In this document: positions 21,266-30,392 of the stretch, in pieces
Layout of the letters: every line of letters starts with the position of its first letter
Numbering within the stretch: the stretch's first letter is position 1
DNA from: Streptomyces pactum
Lineage (GTDB): Bacteria; Actinomycetota; Actinomycetes; Streptomycetales; Streptomycetaceae
Assembly (NCBI RefSeq): GCF_016031615.1
Contig: NZ_JACYXC010000001.1
Coordinates: 3,286,001-3,350,000, forward strand
Reading direction: 5' to 3'
Length of the DNA: 64,000 nucleotides
Made by a program: the position numbers and the translations under genes
The notes under the pieces: generated by a model
Told to the model about the DNA's origin: nothing
Databases searched by the model: none
Seen by the model: only the letters and a program-made list of their open reading frames with translations

Positions 21266-22273
21266 ATGACGAGTAGTGACCTCTACCGCCACATCACGGA
21301 CCTCGCCCACGACTCCCCGGGCTGGGTGCACAGCGTGGCCGAAATCGGTACCGACGCGGGCCTGCTGGTCCTGCTCGGGATGGCTGTTTTCCTCTGGTGG
21401 CGGGCCCGGCACCGTCCGGCCCGCGAGATGGCACTCGCGCTGCTGGTGCCGGTCACCACCGCCCTGGCGTACGGGATCAGCGAGGTGGCCAAGACCCTCG
21501 TGGACGAGGAGCGGCCGTGCCGTGCGGTCGCGAACGCCGCGCCGCCGATCGCCGCCTGTCCGGAACCGGGTGACTGGTCCTTCCCCAGCAACCACGCGAC
21601 GCTCGCCGCCGCGCTGGCGGTCGGGGTGGTGTTCGTGGCCCGGCGCACCGCCTGGCCGGCGCTGGTCCTCGCCGCGCTGCTGGCGTTCTCCCGGGTCTTC
21701 GTCGGCGTGCACTACCCGCACGACGTGCTGGCGGGCTTCGGGCTGGGCGCCCTGGTCGCGGCCGGCGGTGCGCTGCTGGGCGCGGCGCCGCTGGCCGCCC
21801 GGGTCGAACGGGTCCGGCGGGGTGCGGTGCCCGCGGACGGTCCCGCCGGGTCGCCGCACCGCCGTGGCCGCGCCGCCGACCGGCCGGGCCGGGGCGGGTG
21901 GACGGACCGGCCGGCGCGCTTCCTGACCGGGCCGGGCTCCGGGGTCGGGGTCGGTTCGCGGCCCGGTTCCGGGTCCGGGTCCGGGTCCGGGGTCGGTCCG
22001 CGGTACGGGGCCGGGGAGGAGTCCGGTTCGCACTACGGGGCCGGGGCCGGTTCGCGGCCGGCGCCGGGGTCGGGTTCGGAGCGGATCCGGGGCCCGGGGT
22101 CGAGTCCGGTTCCGGGTACGCGGCGGCGCCGGACCCCAGGTTTCCGCCCCCCGCGGGACCCGGCACCACCCACCTCTCCGGCCGGCCCCGCTGAGCGGCT
22201 GAGCGGTACGGGCGCCCCCACGACGCCCCAGGGCCGGGGCGGGGGCGGCTCCGTCGGAGGATCCGGGCCGTGA
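21266..22273 (+). CDS. PAP2-superfamily membrane phosphatase
   Basis: This 335-residue protein has the three acid-phosphatase signature motifs: KTLVDEERPCRA, PSNHATL and SRVFVGVHYPHDVLAG, set among about five hydrophobic helices in residues 35-180. It probably dephosphorylates undecaprenyl or other lipid pyrophosphates at the membrane. From residue 190 on, the sequence is a Gly/Ser/Pro/Arg-rich tail of about 145 residues (for example GSGVGVGSRPGSGSGSGSG) with no recognisable fold. The tail DNA is itself repetitive, so it may be an expanded tract. The gene is divergent from the membrane protein upstream (146-bp gap). Confidence 0.9.
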   Translation: MTSSDLYRHITDLAHDSPGWVHSVAEIGTDAGLLVLLGMAVFLWWRARHRPAREMALALLVPVTTALAYGISEVAKTLVDEERPCRAVANAAPPIAACPEPGDWSFPSNHATLAAALAVGVVFVARRTAWPALVLAALLAFSRVFVGVHYPHDVLAGFGLGALVAAGGALLGAAPLAARVERVRRGAVPADGPAGSPHRRGRAADRPGRGGWTDRPARFLTGPGSGVGVGSRPGSGSGSGSGVGPRYGAGEESGSHYGAGAGSRPAPGSGSERIRGPGSSPVPGTRRRRTPGFRPPRDPAPPTSPAGPAERLSGTGAPTTPQGRGGGGSVGGSGP

Positions 22274-22736
22274 CCCGTACGGCGCCCCTTACGGGAGCCG
22301 TACCGGGGGTCGCCCCCTACGGGAGGGGCGTACCGGATCCGTTGCGGGGATGCCGCGCGGAGGGCCCCGGCCGTCCCTGACAGAGGCCCTGAGGGATCCC
22401 CTGCGGGGTCCCCGTACAGGAGACGGGCGCGGGGGTGGTCCGGCGGCGGCCGGGCGCCGCCCGGCGCCCTACGGAAACCGGTCAGCCGGTCCGCGCCGGC
22501 CGACCGCGAGATCCGGACACCGCGCCGGGTCGTCCCCATCGTGTAGGCGTGTACGGCAGCCGGTCGGGCGGGGCCCGGGCTACCCCGCCGGGCAGGACGG
22601 CACCCCACCGGGCGCGGCGGCACCCCACGGCCGGGGCGACACCCCACCGGGCGGGGCGGACCTCACCAAGTGGGGCGACATCCTCCTCGGGCGCGGCCGG
22701 CCGACCGGTGGCCGGGGCCGGCCCGCGGAGGGGCGG
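22274..22736. other. Gene-free convergent gap
   Basis: The first 60 bases contain two CCCCTTACGGGAG / CCCCCTACGGGAG blocks (22288, 22312), related to the repeats near 10450. Further on, GGGGCGGCACCCC-like units recur around 22600-22680. No gene and no clear T-tailed terminator are visible. Confidence 0.5.
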
Positions 22737-23729
22737 TCAGGCCGTGCCCGGGTCCGGCTCGGCGACCAGTCCGGCCTCGTGGGCCACGATCGCCGCCTGC
22801 ACCCGGTTGCCCACCCCCAACCGGTCGAGCACCGCGCTGACATAGCCCTTGACCGTGCCCTCGACCAGGTGCAGCCGCCGCCCGATCTCGGCGTTCGACA
22901 GTCCGGCGCCCACCAGGGCGAGCACCTCGCGTTCGCGCGGGGTGAGGGCATCGGTCCGGGCGCGTGCCGCCGCACCCCGGGCGAGCCGCTCCCCGCCGAG
23001 CCGGGTGATGACGTACCGGGCCACCGCGGGTGACAGGAACGCTCCGCCGCCCGCGACCGCCCGTACCCCCGCGAGCAGTTCGTACGGGTCACCCGACTTG
23101 AGCAGGAAGCCGGTCGCGCCGCCGCCCAGCGCCCGGGCGACATAGGCGTCCTCGGAGAAGGTGGTGAGCATCGCCACCGCGGTCTCCGGCGCCACCCGCG
23201 CCAGCTCCTCGCAGGCGGCCAGCCCGTCCAGTCCCGGCATCCGGATGTCCAGCAGCGCGACGTCCGGCCGGTGCGCCCGTGCGGCCTCCACCGCCGCCCG
23301 CCCGTCGGCCGCCTCCGCCACCACCTCGATGCCCGGGTCGGCGGCGAGGATGGCCCGCACCCCGGCCCGCACCAACGCCTCGTCATCGGCGAGCAGCACC
23401 CGATCGCGCCCGGAGCCCCTGTCGCCCCGGGCCCCGGCGACGTCACCGTCCGGGGCCGGGTGCCCGCCCGGGACGGGCACCGCGTCCGCCGGGCCCCCGG
23501 CGCCGGTACCGGTCCCGGCGCCGGCCCGGCCCCCGGTGCCGGCCCGGTCCTCGGTGCCGGCCCGGTCTTCGGTGCCGTCTCCGGGCCGGTCCCCGCCGTC
23601 ATGTGCACTTCCGCTCCTGTCGTCGTTCCGTCCATCGTGCCTGCCGGGCCTGCCCGGTCCACCGCCACCCGTGTCTCCGCTCCCGCTCCGCCGCCCGTCA
23701 CGGCGTCCCCGCCCGGGCCCGTCCGGCAC
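22737..23729 (-). CDS. NarL/LuxR-family two-component response regulator
   Basis: The receiver domain begins RVLLADDEALVRAGVRAILA and has the phosphoacceptor in DVALLDIRMPGLDGL, the Thr in AMLTTFSEDAYV and the Lys in FLLKSGDPYELL. The C-terminal LuxR helix-turn-helix is LTPREREVLALVGAGLSNAE followed by IGRRLHLVEGTVKGYVSAVL. The GTG at 23729, 16 bases after the kinase stop, gives 330 residues with a 107-residue Gly/Asp/Arg-rich leader before the receiver. Such a leader is unusual, so the real start may lie further in. It is the partner of the kinase immediately upstream. Confidence 0.85.
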   Translation of the reverse strand: MPDGPGRGRRDGRRSGSGDTGGGGPGRPGRHDGRNDDRSGSAHDGGDRPGDGTEDRAGTEDRAGTGGRAGAGTGTGAGGPADAVPVPGGHPAPDGDVAGARGDRGSGRDRVLLADDEALVRAGVRAILAADPGIEVVAEAADGRAAVEAARAHRPDVALLDIRMPGLDGLAACEELARVAPETAVAMLTTFSEDAYVARALGGGATGFLLKSGDPYELLAGVRAVAGGGAFLSPAVARYVITRLGGERLARGAAARARTDALTPREREVLALVGAGLSNAEIGRRLHLVEGTVKGYVSAVLDRLGVGNRVQAAIVAHEAGLVAEPDPGTA

Positions 23730-23744
23730 CCCTGCCCGCGCCCG

Positions 23745-26330
23745 TCACGGCGTCCCCGTCCGGGCCCGGTCCGCCCTCGGCGGCGCGCCCGCCCCGGGCA
23801 CCAGGTCCTTGGCGACCAGCCTCCCGTCCCGGAAGCAGAGCCGGACGTGGTCCACGCTGACGAAGAGCTCGTCGTCGGCGCGGTAGTAGCGGCAGCGTGC
23901 CCCGGGCGGCGCGGCGGGGGCACGGTCGCGCGGCGGGTCGGGGGCGACCCGGTCCGGCAGCACCCGCTCCACCTCCGCGTAGGGCTGACCGATCCGGAGG
24001 GCCGCGTAGTCGCGGGGTTCGAGTACGGAGTGGGTGCGGGTGTAGGCGTACCAGCCCACCGCCGCCGCGACCACCACGGCGGCCAGGCCGCCGGCCACGG
24101 CGACCGACCGCACCAGCCGGCGCCGGGTGGCCCGGCGCACCCGGGCGAACTCCCGCACCGCACCGGCCCCCGGCTCCGGGCCGCCGTCGGCGGCACGGGG
24201 GTGCCCGGGTGCTCCGCCGGCCGGTTCCCCGCCGGCCCCGGCCCATCCGGCGGCGGTCTCCTCCCACGCCCGGGGCCAGGCATGCGGCGCGCCTCCGGGG
24301 TCCGCGGGCCCGGCGGCGTCCACCGGCCCGTGCGGCAGCCGCGCCACCACCTCGAACCCGCCGTCCCGGGGCCCCGCGAAGAAGTCCCCGCCCACCAGGG
24401 CCACCCGTTCCCGCAGGCCCAGCAGCCCGGTGCCCGGGCGGGCACCCGCCGGGCCGGCCGCCCCGGCGGGCCCGCCGGCCGCCACGTCACGCGAGGCCCT
24501 GGAACCGGCCCCGTCCGGTCCGGCGGGGCCGCCGGGGGCGCCGGCGGTCACGACCCGTACCACCGTCTCGGCCCGGCCGGAGCCGCCGGGCCCGGGGGCG
24601 GTCCGTTCCTCGACGGTCACGGTCACCTCGGCACCGGGCGCGTGCTTGGCGGCGTTGGTGAGGGACTCCTGGACGACCCGGTGGGCGGCGCGCTCCGCCA
24701 TCGGCGCGAGCCCGGCCGTGCCGGCGTCGGGGCCAGCGCCGGCGGAGCCCGAGCCCGTGCCGGCGCCCGAGCCCGTGCCGGCAGGGCCGGCATGTCCCGC
24801 GGGACGGGTGGTGCCGGCGGTGCCGTGGACGGTGGTGGTACGTGGCGTGCCGGAGCCACGGGCCGTACCGGGAGCCGGTTCCGCTCCGGAAGCCGTGCCG
24901 CGAGCCGGTTCCGTCGCGGGGCCCGTGCCGGGAACCGGTTCCGTCGCGGCGGGCGGGCCGGCGGCGCGGTCCGGGGGCGTGCCGGGGGCACCGGTGGAGT
25001 GGTCGTCGTACGGGGCGGGTGGCGGCGCGGTACGCAGCAGCCGGACCGGGAGGCCGGAGTCGGCCGCCCGTTCCACCAGCGCCTCGATGCTCTCGCCGAC
25101 CGGGGTCAGCGGGGCGGTGTCCGGCGCCGGCGCGGGACCCGTGCCGCCTTCCCGGACCGTCGGGCCGGCGGCCTCCCGGGCGGGTCCGGCGACCGGGGCG
25201 GCGGACGGTGCCGCGGTCGCGTCGCGCAGTACGCCGATGATCTCCCGCAGGCGTTCCGTCGCCTCCGCCGCCGCCACCCGCAGTTCCCGCGCGGCCGCCC
25301 GGTGTTCGGCACCCAGTCCCGGAGCGACCTGGAGCGCGCCCGCCCGCAGGGCGATGAGGCTGAGGTCGTGGCCGAGCGAGTCGTGCATGTCCTGGGCGAT
25401 CCGGGCCCGTTCCCGCAGCCGTGCCCGGTCGGCGATGATCCACTGTTCCCGCTCCAGCTGGGCGGCGCGGCTCCAGCCGGCGGCCACCAGGGCGCGGTCC
25501 TGGCGGCGGTGGCGGCCGACGAGCCAGGGGAAGGCCGCGCCGAAGAGCAGCGTGGCGATGAGCACCAGCCAGGCGATCACCACGTCCACCGAGCCCAGTA
25601 CGCCGACCGTCCCCACCGCCGCGATCGCGGTGAAGGCGAGCAGCGCCGACCGGGCGGTCGTCTCCCGGCGGCCCGCCAGGTAGCCGAGGACCGAGAGCGC
25701 CGGGAGGTAGGAGACCGTGAACAGGGCGGGGGCGGTGGCCAGGCTCAGCCCCGCGACGAGCAGCAGCGCCGGGGCCGGCCACCGCCGGGACAGTGCCACG
25801 GCGGCGGCGAGCAGCAGCAGCCCGCCCGCCGTCTGCCACCAGGACACCGGCACGCTCCGCGCCAGCCGGTCGCCGAGCAGCACCGGCCCGGCGAGCGCCA
25901 GCCACAGCAGCACGTCCCGGAGCGCCTCCGCGCGGGTCCACCGGACCGGGCGGAGGGCACCCTCACGGCGCGGCCGCCGGCCGAGGTGACGGCCGGAACC
26001 ACCACGGTGGAGAAGGCCGGGGCGGCGGACCCGCCCGGCGGCGCCGGTGCCACCGGCCGTACCGGCGGCACCGGTACGGCGGCGGATGCGGCCGGGACGG
26101 GACCCGTTCGCCGTGCCCGCGGCCCCGCCGCGCTCCGGCACGTCCTCCGGCCCGCCCCGCGCGCCCGCTTCCTCCCGCGCGCCGGTCTCCTCCGGCGCGC
26201 CCGTCTCCTCCGGCAACCGCGCGCGCATCTCCTCCCGCGCCCGCGTGTCCTCCCGCACCCCCGGCTCCCGGGCCACCCGTGGGCGCCGGCGGTCGGGAAG
26301 CGGGAGGTGCACCGGTCCGAGTCGTCTCAC
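23745..26330 (-). CDS. NarL-type sensor histidine kinase with extra C-terminal membrane domain
   Basis: From GTG 26330 the 861-residue product has a charged N-terminal region, then several transmembrane helices (for example DVLLWLALAGPVLLGDRL, VIAWLVLIATLLFGAAF). The HisKA_3 dimerisation helix follows (ARIAQDMHDSLGHDLSLIAL, His in MHDSLG) and a HATPase (VVQESLTNAAKHAPGAEVTV; GTGLLGLRERVALVGG). A roughly 80-residue Pro/Gly/Thr linker interrupts the two halves. After the ATPase comes a further transmembrane helix (SVAVAGGLAAVVVAAAVGWY). A C-terminal domain then reads LRIGQPYAEVERVLPDRVAP, CRYYRADDELFVSVDHVRLC and GRLVAKDLVPG, resembling small lipoprotein-like folds of the SmpA/BLIP type. The start is approximate because the upstream frame stays open through repeats. 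Confidence 0.8.
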   Translation of the reverse strand: MRRLGPVHLPLPDRRRPRVAREPGVREDTRAREEMRARLPEETGAPEETGAREEAGARGGPEDVPERGGAAGTANGSRPGRIRRRTGAAGTAGGTGAAGRVRRPGLLHRGGSGRHLGRRPRREGALRPVRWTRAEALRDVLLWLALAGPVLLGDRLARSVPVSWWQTAGGLLLLAAAVALSRRWPAPALLLVAGLSLATAPALFTVSYLPALSVLGYLAGRRETTARSALLAFTAIAAVGTVGVLGSVDVVIAWLVLIATLLFGAAFPWLVGRHRRQDRALVAAGWSRAAQLEREQWIIADRARLRERARIAQDMHDSLGHDLSLIALRAGALQVAPGLGAEHRAAARELRVAAAEATERLREIIGVLRDATAAPSAAPVAGPAREAAGPTVREGGTGPAPAPDTAPLTPVGESIEALVERAADSGLPVRLLRTAPPPAPYDDHSTGAPGTPPDRAAGPPAATEPVPGTGPATEPARGTASGAEPAPGTARGSGTPRTTTVHGTAGTTRPAGHAGPAGTGSGAGTGSGSAGAGPDAGTAGLAPMAERAAHRVVQESLTNAAKHAPGAEVTVTVEERTAPGPGGSGRAETVVRVVTAGAPGGPAGPDGAGSRASRDVAAGGPAGAAGPAGARPGTGLLGLRERVALVGGDFFAGPRDGGFEVVARLPHGPVDAAGPADPGGAPHAWPRAWEETAAGWAGAGGEPAGGAPGHPRAADGGPEPGAGAVREFARVRRATRRRLVRSVAVAGGLAAVVVAAAVGWYAYTRTHSVLEPRDYAALRIGQPYAEVERVLPDRVAPDPPRDRAPAAPPGARCRYYRADDELFVSVDHVRLCFRDGRLVAKDLVPGAGAPPRADRARTGTP

Positions 26331-26839
26331 CGGTCCGACGGTACAAGCGGCCGTCGTCCACCACCCCTGCCGAAAGTCAGGACCTGGCGGCCGGAGGCGA
26401 CCGGGCCCCGGAGCCGGACACCCGGGCCCCGGACCCTGACCCTGACCCGGACCCCGGAGGCGGGCGCCCCGACCCCGAGGCGGACACCCCGACCCGACCC
26501 GAAGCCGGACACCCGGGCCCCGGACCCTGCTTCTGACCCGGAGCCGGACACCCCGACCTCGACCCTGAAGCCGGACCCTGAGCCCTGACCGCAGGCCCGG
26601 GCCCTCACCGGTCCAGCAGCCCGGGCCCCTGCCCCTGATCCCCAACACACAAGCCGGACCCCGCGCCCGGACCCCCAACCCACAAGCCCGGACCCCGGCC
26701 CGGGCGCGGCCCCGAAGGCGGACACCCGGAAGCCAGCCCCGGCCCCAACGCCACCCCGACGCCGACGCCAGCCCCGGCCCCCGCCCCCTCCTGCGGCTTT
26801 TCCGGTGGCGGCGCCAGGGTTGCCAGGATCGTCGGTGCC
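26331..26839. repeat. Gene-free divergent gap with GGACACCCGGGCCC repeats
   Basis: A 27-bp block containing AGCCGGACACCCGGGCCCC occurs identically at 26412-26438 and 26503-26529 (91 bp apart). Around it are many variants of CCCGGACCCTGA and CCCCGACCC up to about 26720. The gap separates the divergent histidine kinase and mutY genes, so their promoters must lie inside or at the edges. Confidence 0.65.
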
Positions 26840-27967
26840 ATGACTGCCACCTCCAGCACCCCCACCGGTCCCGGCCCCGCTGCCACCCGGCCGCCACCGC
26901 CCCGCCCCCACGGACACCGGCACCGGCACCCACCGGACCCGGCCGGCGCCTCCACCACGGCCGCCCCCGCCCCCGCCCAGGCCCCGGCCCCGGTCCCCTC
27001 GCCGGCCACCGACACCTCCGCCCGGGCCACCGACACCTCCGCCCGGGCCACCGAGGCCTCCGCCCGGACCACCGCCGGCACCCTCCCCGCCGCCCCCTCG
27101 GACCTGCACCGCCCCGTCATCGACTGGTTCGACGAGCACGCCCGCGATCTGCCGTGGCGGCGCCCGGAGGCCGGCCCGTGGGGTGTCATGGTGAGCGAGT
27201 TCATGCTCCAGCAGACACCGGTGAACCGGGTCCTGCCGGTGTACGAGCAGTGGCTGGCCCGCTGGCCGCGCCCGGCCGACCTGGCGGCGGAACCGCCCGG
27301 CGAGGCGGTGCGGGCCTGGGGCCGGCTCGGCTATCCGCGGCGGGCCCTGCGGCTGCACGCGGCGGCCTGCGCGATACAGGAGCGGCACGGCGGCGAGGTG
27401 CCGGACGACCACGCCGAGCTGCTCGCGCTGCCCGGGGTCGGCGAGTACACCGCGGCGGCGGTGGCCTCCTTCGCGTTCGGCCGGCGCCATCCGGTGCTGG
27501 ACACCAATGTGCGCCGGGTCTTCGCCCGGGTGGTCGGCGGCGTGCAGTACCCGCCGAACGCCACCACCGCCGCCGAACGCCGCCTCGCCCGCGAGCTGCT
27601 GCCCGCCGACGAGCCGACCGCCGCGCGCTGGGCCGCGGCCACCATGGAGCTGGGCGCGCTGGTGTGCACCGCGCGGACGCCGCACTGCGCCCGCTGCCCG
27701 GTCACCGCCCGGTGCGCCTGGCGGCAGGCCGGTTCCCCGGCGCACGACGGTCCGCCCCGGCGCGGCCAGACCTACGCCGGGACCGACCGCCAGGTGCGCG
27801 GCAAGCTGCTGGCCGTGCTCCGCGAGGCGACGGCCCCGGTGCCGCAGCGGGACCTGGACCGGGTGTGGGACGAGCCGGTGCAGCGGGCCCGCGCGCTGGA
27901 CGGGCTGGTGGCGGACGGGCTGGTGGAACCGCTCGCCGACGGCCGCTACCGGCTGCCGCTCACCTGA
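26840..27967 (+). CDS. mutY: A/G-specific adenine glycosylase MutY
   Basis: The catalytic core starts near residue 90 (VIDWFDEHARDLPWRRPEAG) with the glutamate motif SEFMLQQTPVNRVLPVYEQW, the helix-hairpin-helix LPGVGEYTAAAVASFAFG, the catalytic Asp in VLDTNVRRVFARV and the 4Fe-4S cysteines CTARTPHCARCPVTARC (C-X6-C-X2-C-X5-C). The enzyme removes adenine mispaired with 8-oxoguanine. The first ~88 residues (ATG 26840) are Pro/Ala/Thr-rich with a repeated TDTSARA motif. There is no NUDIX-like C-terminal domain, as in other actinobacterial forms; a short winged-helix-like tail (QVRGKLLAVLREATAPVPQR) is present. A later start is possible but no better ribosome site was found. Confidence 0.93.
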   Translation: MTATSSTPTGPGPAATRPPPPRPHGHRHRHPPDPAGASTTAAPAPAQAPAPVPSPATDTSARATDTSARATEASARTTAGTLPAAPSDLHRPVIDWFDEHARDLPWRRPEAGPWGVMVSEFMLQQTPVNRVLPVYEQWLARWPRPADLAAEPPGEAVRAWGRLGYPRRALRLHAAACAIQERHGGEVPDDHAELLALPGVGEYTAAAVASFAFGRRHPVLDTNVRRVFARVVGGVQYPPNATTAAERRLARELLPADEPTAARWAAATMELGALVCTARTPHCARCPVTARCAWRQAGSPAHDGPPRRGQTYAGTDRQVRGKLLAVLREATAPVPQRDLDRVWDEPVQRARALDGLVADGLVEPLADGRYRLPLT

Positions 27968-27976
27968 CCGTCCCGG

Positions 27977-28044
27977 CAGCCCCCCATGGGCCCCGCGCTG
28001 TGACGAGGTGCAGCCCCCTGAGGCCCGGCGCTGTGACAAGGTTG
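27977..28044 (+). repeat. Tandem 34-bp imperfect repeat upstream of sigE
   Basis: Two adjacent 34-bp copies (27977-28010 and 28011-28044), both beginning CAGCCCCC and containing GCGCTGTGAC, follow the mutY stop directly. They hold the first two TGTGAC elements of the putative operator described separately. Confidence 0.7.
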
Positions 28045-28048
28045 TGAC
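27999..28048 (+). promoter_or_regulatory. Candidate OmpR-type operator (TGTGAC direct repeats) upstream of sigE
   Basis: TGTGAC occurs at 27999, 28032 and 28043. The spacings are 33 and 11 bases, so all three lie on one face of the helix, the arrangement OmpR-family regulators prefer. CseB, encoded in this operon, is an OmpR-family regulator known to activate sigE in S. coelicolor. That these are its sites is inference. Confidence 0.4.
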
Positions 28049-28237
28049 AGTCCGGGCACCTGACCAGCACAGTCGTCCGTCCCACGGGCCGTTGTTACAG
28101 AATCTATGGACGGCTGTGCCGCCTCCGCAGGTCTGGTGTACGGATTGCCGCAACAGCCCCTCCGTAGCGTCCTCTCCGACGCACCGCACGACCGGCGGCG
28201 CGGACGTGGGGAACTCAGCGGAGTGGAGGGCTGCGAG

Positions 28238-28798
28238 ATGGACAGCAGCGGCAAGGTTCTGGATTTCGAAGAGTACGTACGGAACCGGCAGGACGCCCTG
28301 CTGCGCAGCGCCCGCCGGCTGGTGCCGGACCCGATCGAGGCCCAGGACCTGCTCCAGACCGCCCTGGTGCGCACCTACGGGCGGTGGGACGGGATAGCGG
28401 ACAAGTCGCTGGCCGACGCCTACCTCCGCCGCGTGATGATCAACACGCGGACCGAGTGGTGGCGGGCCCGTAAGCTCGAAGAGGTGCCGACCGAGCAGCT
28501 GCCGGAGGCCCGGGTCGAGGACGGCACGGAGCAGCACGCCGACCGTGCGCTGCTCATGGACATCCTGGGAGTCCTCGCGCCGAAGCAACGCAGCGTCGTC
28601 GTGCTGCGACACTGGGAGCAGATGAGCACGGAGGAGACGGCGGAGGCCCTGGGGATGTCCACCGGCACGGTCAAGAGCACACTGCACCGGGCGCTCGCCC
28701 GGCTGCGGCAGGAGCTGGAGAGCCGTGACGCGGACGGACGTGCCCTGGACCGCCGCGCCGTCCGCGACGATCGGGGGCAGGAACGGTGCGCGGCCTGA
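28238..28798 (+). CDS. sigE: ECF RNA polymerase sigma factor SigE, cell-envelope stress response
   Basis: The 186-residue protein starts MDSSGKVLDFEEYVRNRQDA from the ATG at 28238, 7 bases after GGAGGG. Region 2 is RRLVPDPIEAQDLLQTALVR and YLRRVMINTRTEWWRARKLE; region 4 is LAPKQRSVVVLRHWEQMSTE followed by ETAEALGMSTGTVKSTLHRA. The sequence agrees closely with S. coelicolor SigE as I recall it, and the three downstream genes match cseA, cseB and cseC. SigE directs RNA polymerase to cell-wall and envelope stress genes. In S. coelicolor it is controlled at its own promoter by the CseBC two-component system rather than by an anti-sigma factor. Confidence 0.96.
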   Translation: MDSSGKVLDFEEYVRNRQDALLRSARRLVPDPIEAQDLLQTALVRTYGRWDGIADKSLADAYLRRVMINTRTEWWRARKLEEVPTEQLPEARVEDGTEQHADRALLMDILGVLAPKQRSVVVLRHWEQMSTEETAEALGMSTGTVKSTLHRALARLRQELESRDADGRALDRRAVRDDRGQERCAA

Positions 28799-29676
28799 CC
28801 AAGGCCACTCCCAGCAGAACCGCCTGGATCACGGGTGGTGCCGTCGCGGCCCTCGCGGCGGCCGGCGGCCTGGCGCTCGTCGGCTGCGGCGCGGGCAGCG
28901 AGGGCCTGCGCAAGGAGGGGCGGGCGGACACCACCGAGGTCGGCGAGGCCACCCCGGGGGCCTACAGCGGCTCGGCGAAGGACGACACCCCATCCGCCTC
29001 ACCGGGGGAGTCCGCCCCGCCGGCCGAGGTGGACGCGGTGCGGCTGGTGAAGGACGACCCGAAGGTGAACGCCGACCTGAAGGCGAACCTCAAGCCCTGC
29101 ACCACCGACGGCAAGGAGTACCCGGTGGACGTCGCGTACGGCGCGCTCACCGGGAAGAAGGCCACCGACGTGGTGGTCACGGTGATGACCTGCGCGGACG
29201 GCATCGGCATCGGGTCGTACGTGTACCGCAAGCGGGGCGACGCCTACGAGAACGTGTTCGTGGACGAGCGGGCCCCGCTCTTCGCCGGCATCGACAAGAA
29301 GGGCCGGCTCACCGTCACCCAGCTGGTCTCCAGCTCCAGTGACGCGGCGTGGCCGGCCGGCGAGGACACCATCGTCTTCGAGTGGTCGCCGTCCAAGGAG
29401 CAGTTCACCGAGTCCTCGCGCATCCGTACGGACTACGGCGAGGGCACCGAGCCCGAGCCCGCGGAGACGGACGACGGGTCGGAGGACAACCGCGCCGACG
29501 GGGTCTCCGTACCCGAACCCGTACCGCTCCCCGCGCCGTCCTCGGTGCCGGCCCCGGCGTCCGGCACGAAGACCGTCGCCGGGACCGGTGCGGAGACCGT
29601 CGCGGACGGCGGCACGGCCGTCGAGGTCCCGGCGGTGACCCCCCGGCCCCCGGCCGGCACGACGGAGAAAGGCTGA
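28786..29676 (+). CDS. cseA: Lipoprotein CseA, modulator of the SigE system
   Basis: The GTG at 28786 overlaps the end of sigE by 13 bases. The 296-residue product has a lipoprotein signal: a basic start, hydrophobic AWITGGAVAALAAAGGLAL, and lipobox LVGC with Cys at about residue 34. The mature part has a central conserved domain (VRLVKDDPKVNADLKANLKP; VVVTVMTCADGIGIGSYVYR) and a Pro/Val/Thr-rich tail of about 60 residues. CseA in S. coelicolor is an outer-face lipoprotein whose loss raises sigE expression. The identification is mainly positional plus the lipobox and the conserved domain. Confidence 0.9.
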   Translation: MRGLTKATPSRTAWITGGAVAALAAAGGLALVGCGAGSEGLRKEGRADTTEVGEATPGAYSGSAKDDTPSASPGESAPPAEVDAVRLVKDDPKVNADLKANLKPCTTDGKEYPVDVAYGALTGKKATDVVVTVMTCADGIGIGSYVYRKRGDAYENVFVDERAPLFAGIDKKGRLTVTQLVSSSSDAAWPAGEDTIVFEWSPSKEQFTESSRIRTDYGEGTEPEPAETDDGSEDNRADGVSVPEPVPLPAPSSVPAPASGTKTVAGTGAETVADGGTAVEVPAVTPRPPAGTTEKG

Positions 29677-29684
29677 CCGCGGCG

Positions 29685-30392
29685 GTGCCCGAGACCCATG
29701 TGCTGTTCGTCGAGGACGACGACGTCATCCGGGAGGCCACCCAGCTCGCGCTGGAGCGCCACGGCTTCGCGGTGACCGCGGTGCCCGACGGACTGACCGG
29801 CCTGGAGCGGTTCCGCGCCCACCGGCCAGACATCGCGCTGCTGGACGTGATGGTGCCGGGCCTGGACGGGGTGAGCCTGTGCCGCCGCATCCGGGACGAG
29901 TCCACCGTCCCGGTGATCATGCTCTCCGCGCGGGCCGACTCCATCGACGTGGTGCTCGGCCTGGAGGCCGGCGCCGACGACTACGTGACCAAGCCGTTCG
30001 ACGGCGCGGTCCTGGTGGCCCGGATACGCGCCGTGCTCCGCCGCTTCGGGCACGCCAGCGGGCCCGGCGGGACGTCCGCCGCCGGCGGTCCGGAGGAGCC
30101 GGCGGACGGGGTGCTGCGCTTCGGTGACCTGGAGGTCGATCCGGAGGGCATGGAGGTCCGCAAAGGCGGTGCGCCGGTGTCGCTGACGCCGACCGAGATG
30201 CGGCTGCTGCTGGAGTTCTCCACCGCGCCCGGCACCGTGCTCTCCCGGGACCGGCTGCTGGAACGGGTCTGGGACTATGGCTGGGGCGGTGACAGCCGGG
30301 TGGTGGACGTCCATGTGCAGCGGCTCCGCCACAAGATCGGCCACGACCGGATCGAGACGGTCCGCGGCTTCGGCTACAAGCTCCGGCCCTGA
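29685..30392 (+). CDS. cseB: OmpR-family response regulator CseB
   Basis: The GTG at 29685 begins MPETHVLFVEDDDVIREATQ; the receiver has acidic DDD (11-13), phosphoacceptor Asp54 in LLDVMVPGLDG, and Lys in DDYVTKPFDG. The winged helix has LTPTEMRLLLEFSTAPGTVL and VVDVHVQRLRHKIGHDRIET, then VRGFGYKLRP at the C-terminus. The 235-residue length fits CseB. It receives phosphate from CseC and activates the sigE promoter. It lies 8 bases downstream of cseA. Confidence 0.95.
   Translation: MPETHVLFVEDDDVIREATQLALERHGFAVTAVPDGLTGLERFRAHRPDIALLDVMVPGLDGVSLCRRIRDESTVPVIMLSARADSIDVVLGLEAGADDYVTKPFDGAVLVARIRAVLRRFGHASGPGGTSAAGGPEEPADGVLRFGDLEVDPEGMEVRKGGAPVSLTPTEMRLLLEFSTAPGTVLSRDRLLERVWDYGWGGDSRVVDVHVQRLRHKIGHDRIETVRGFGYKLRP

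Noticed and set aside
22580..24490. Long minus-strand open frame over the response regulator and kinase
   Set aside because: It is a different frame from the receiver and HATPase motifs and has a random Arg/Pro/Ala composition.
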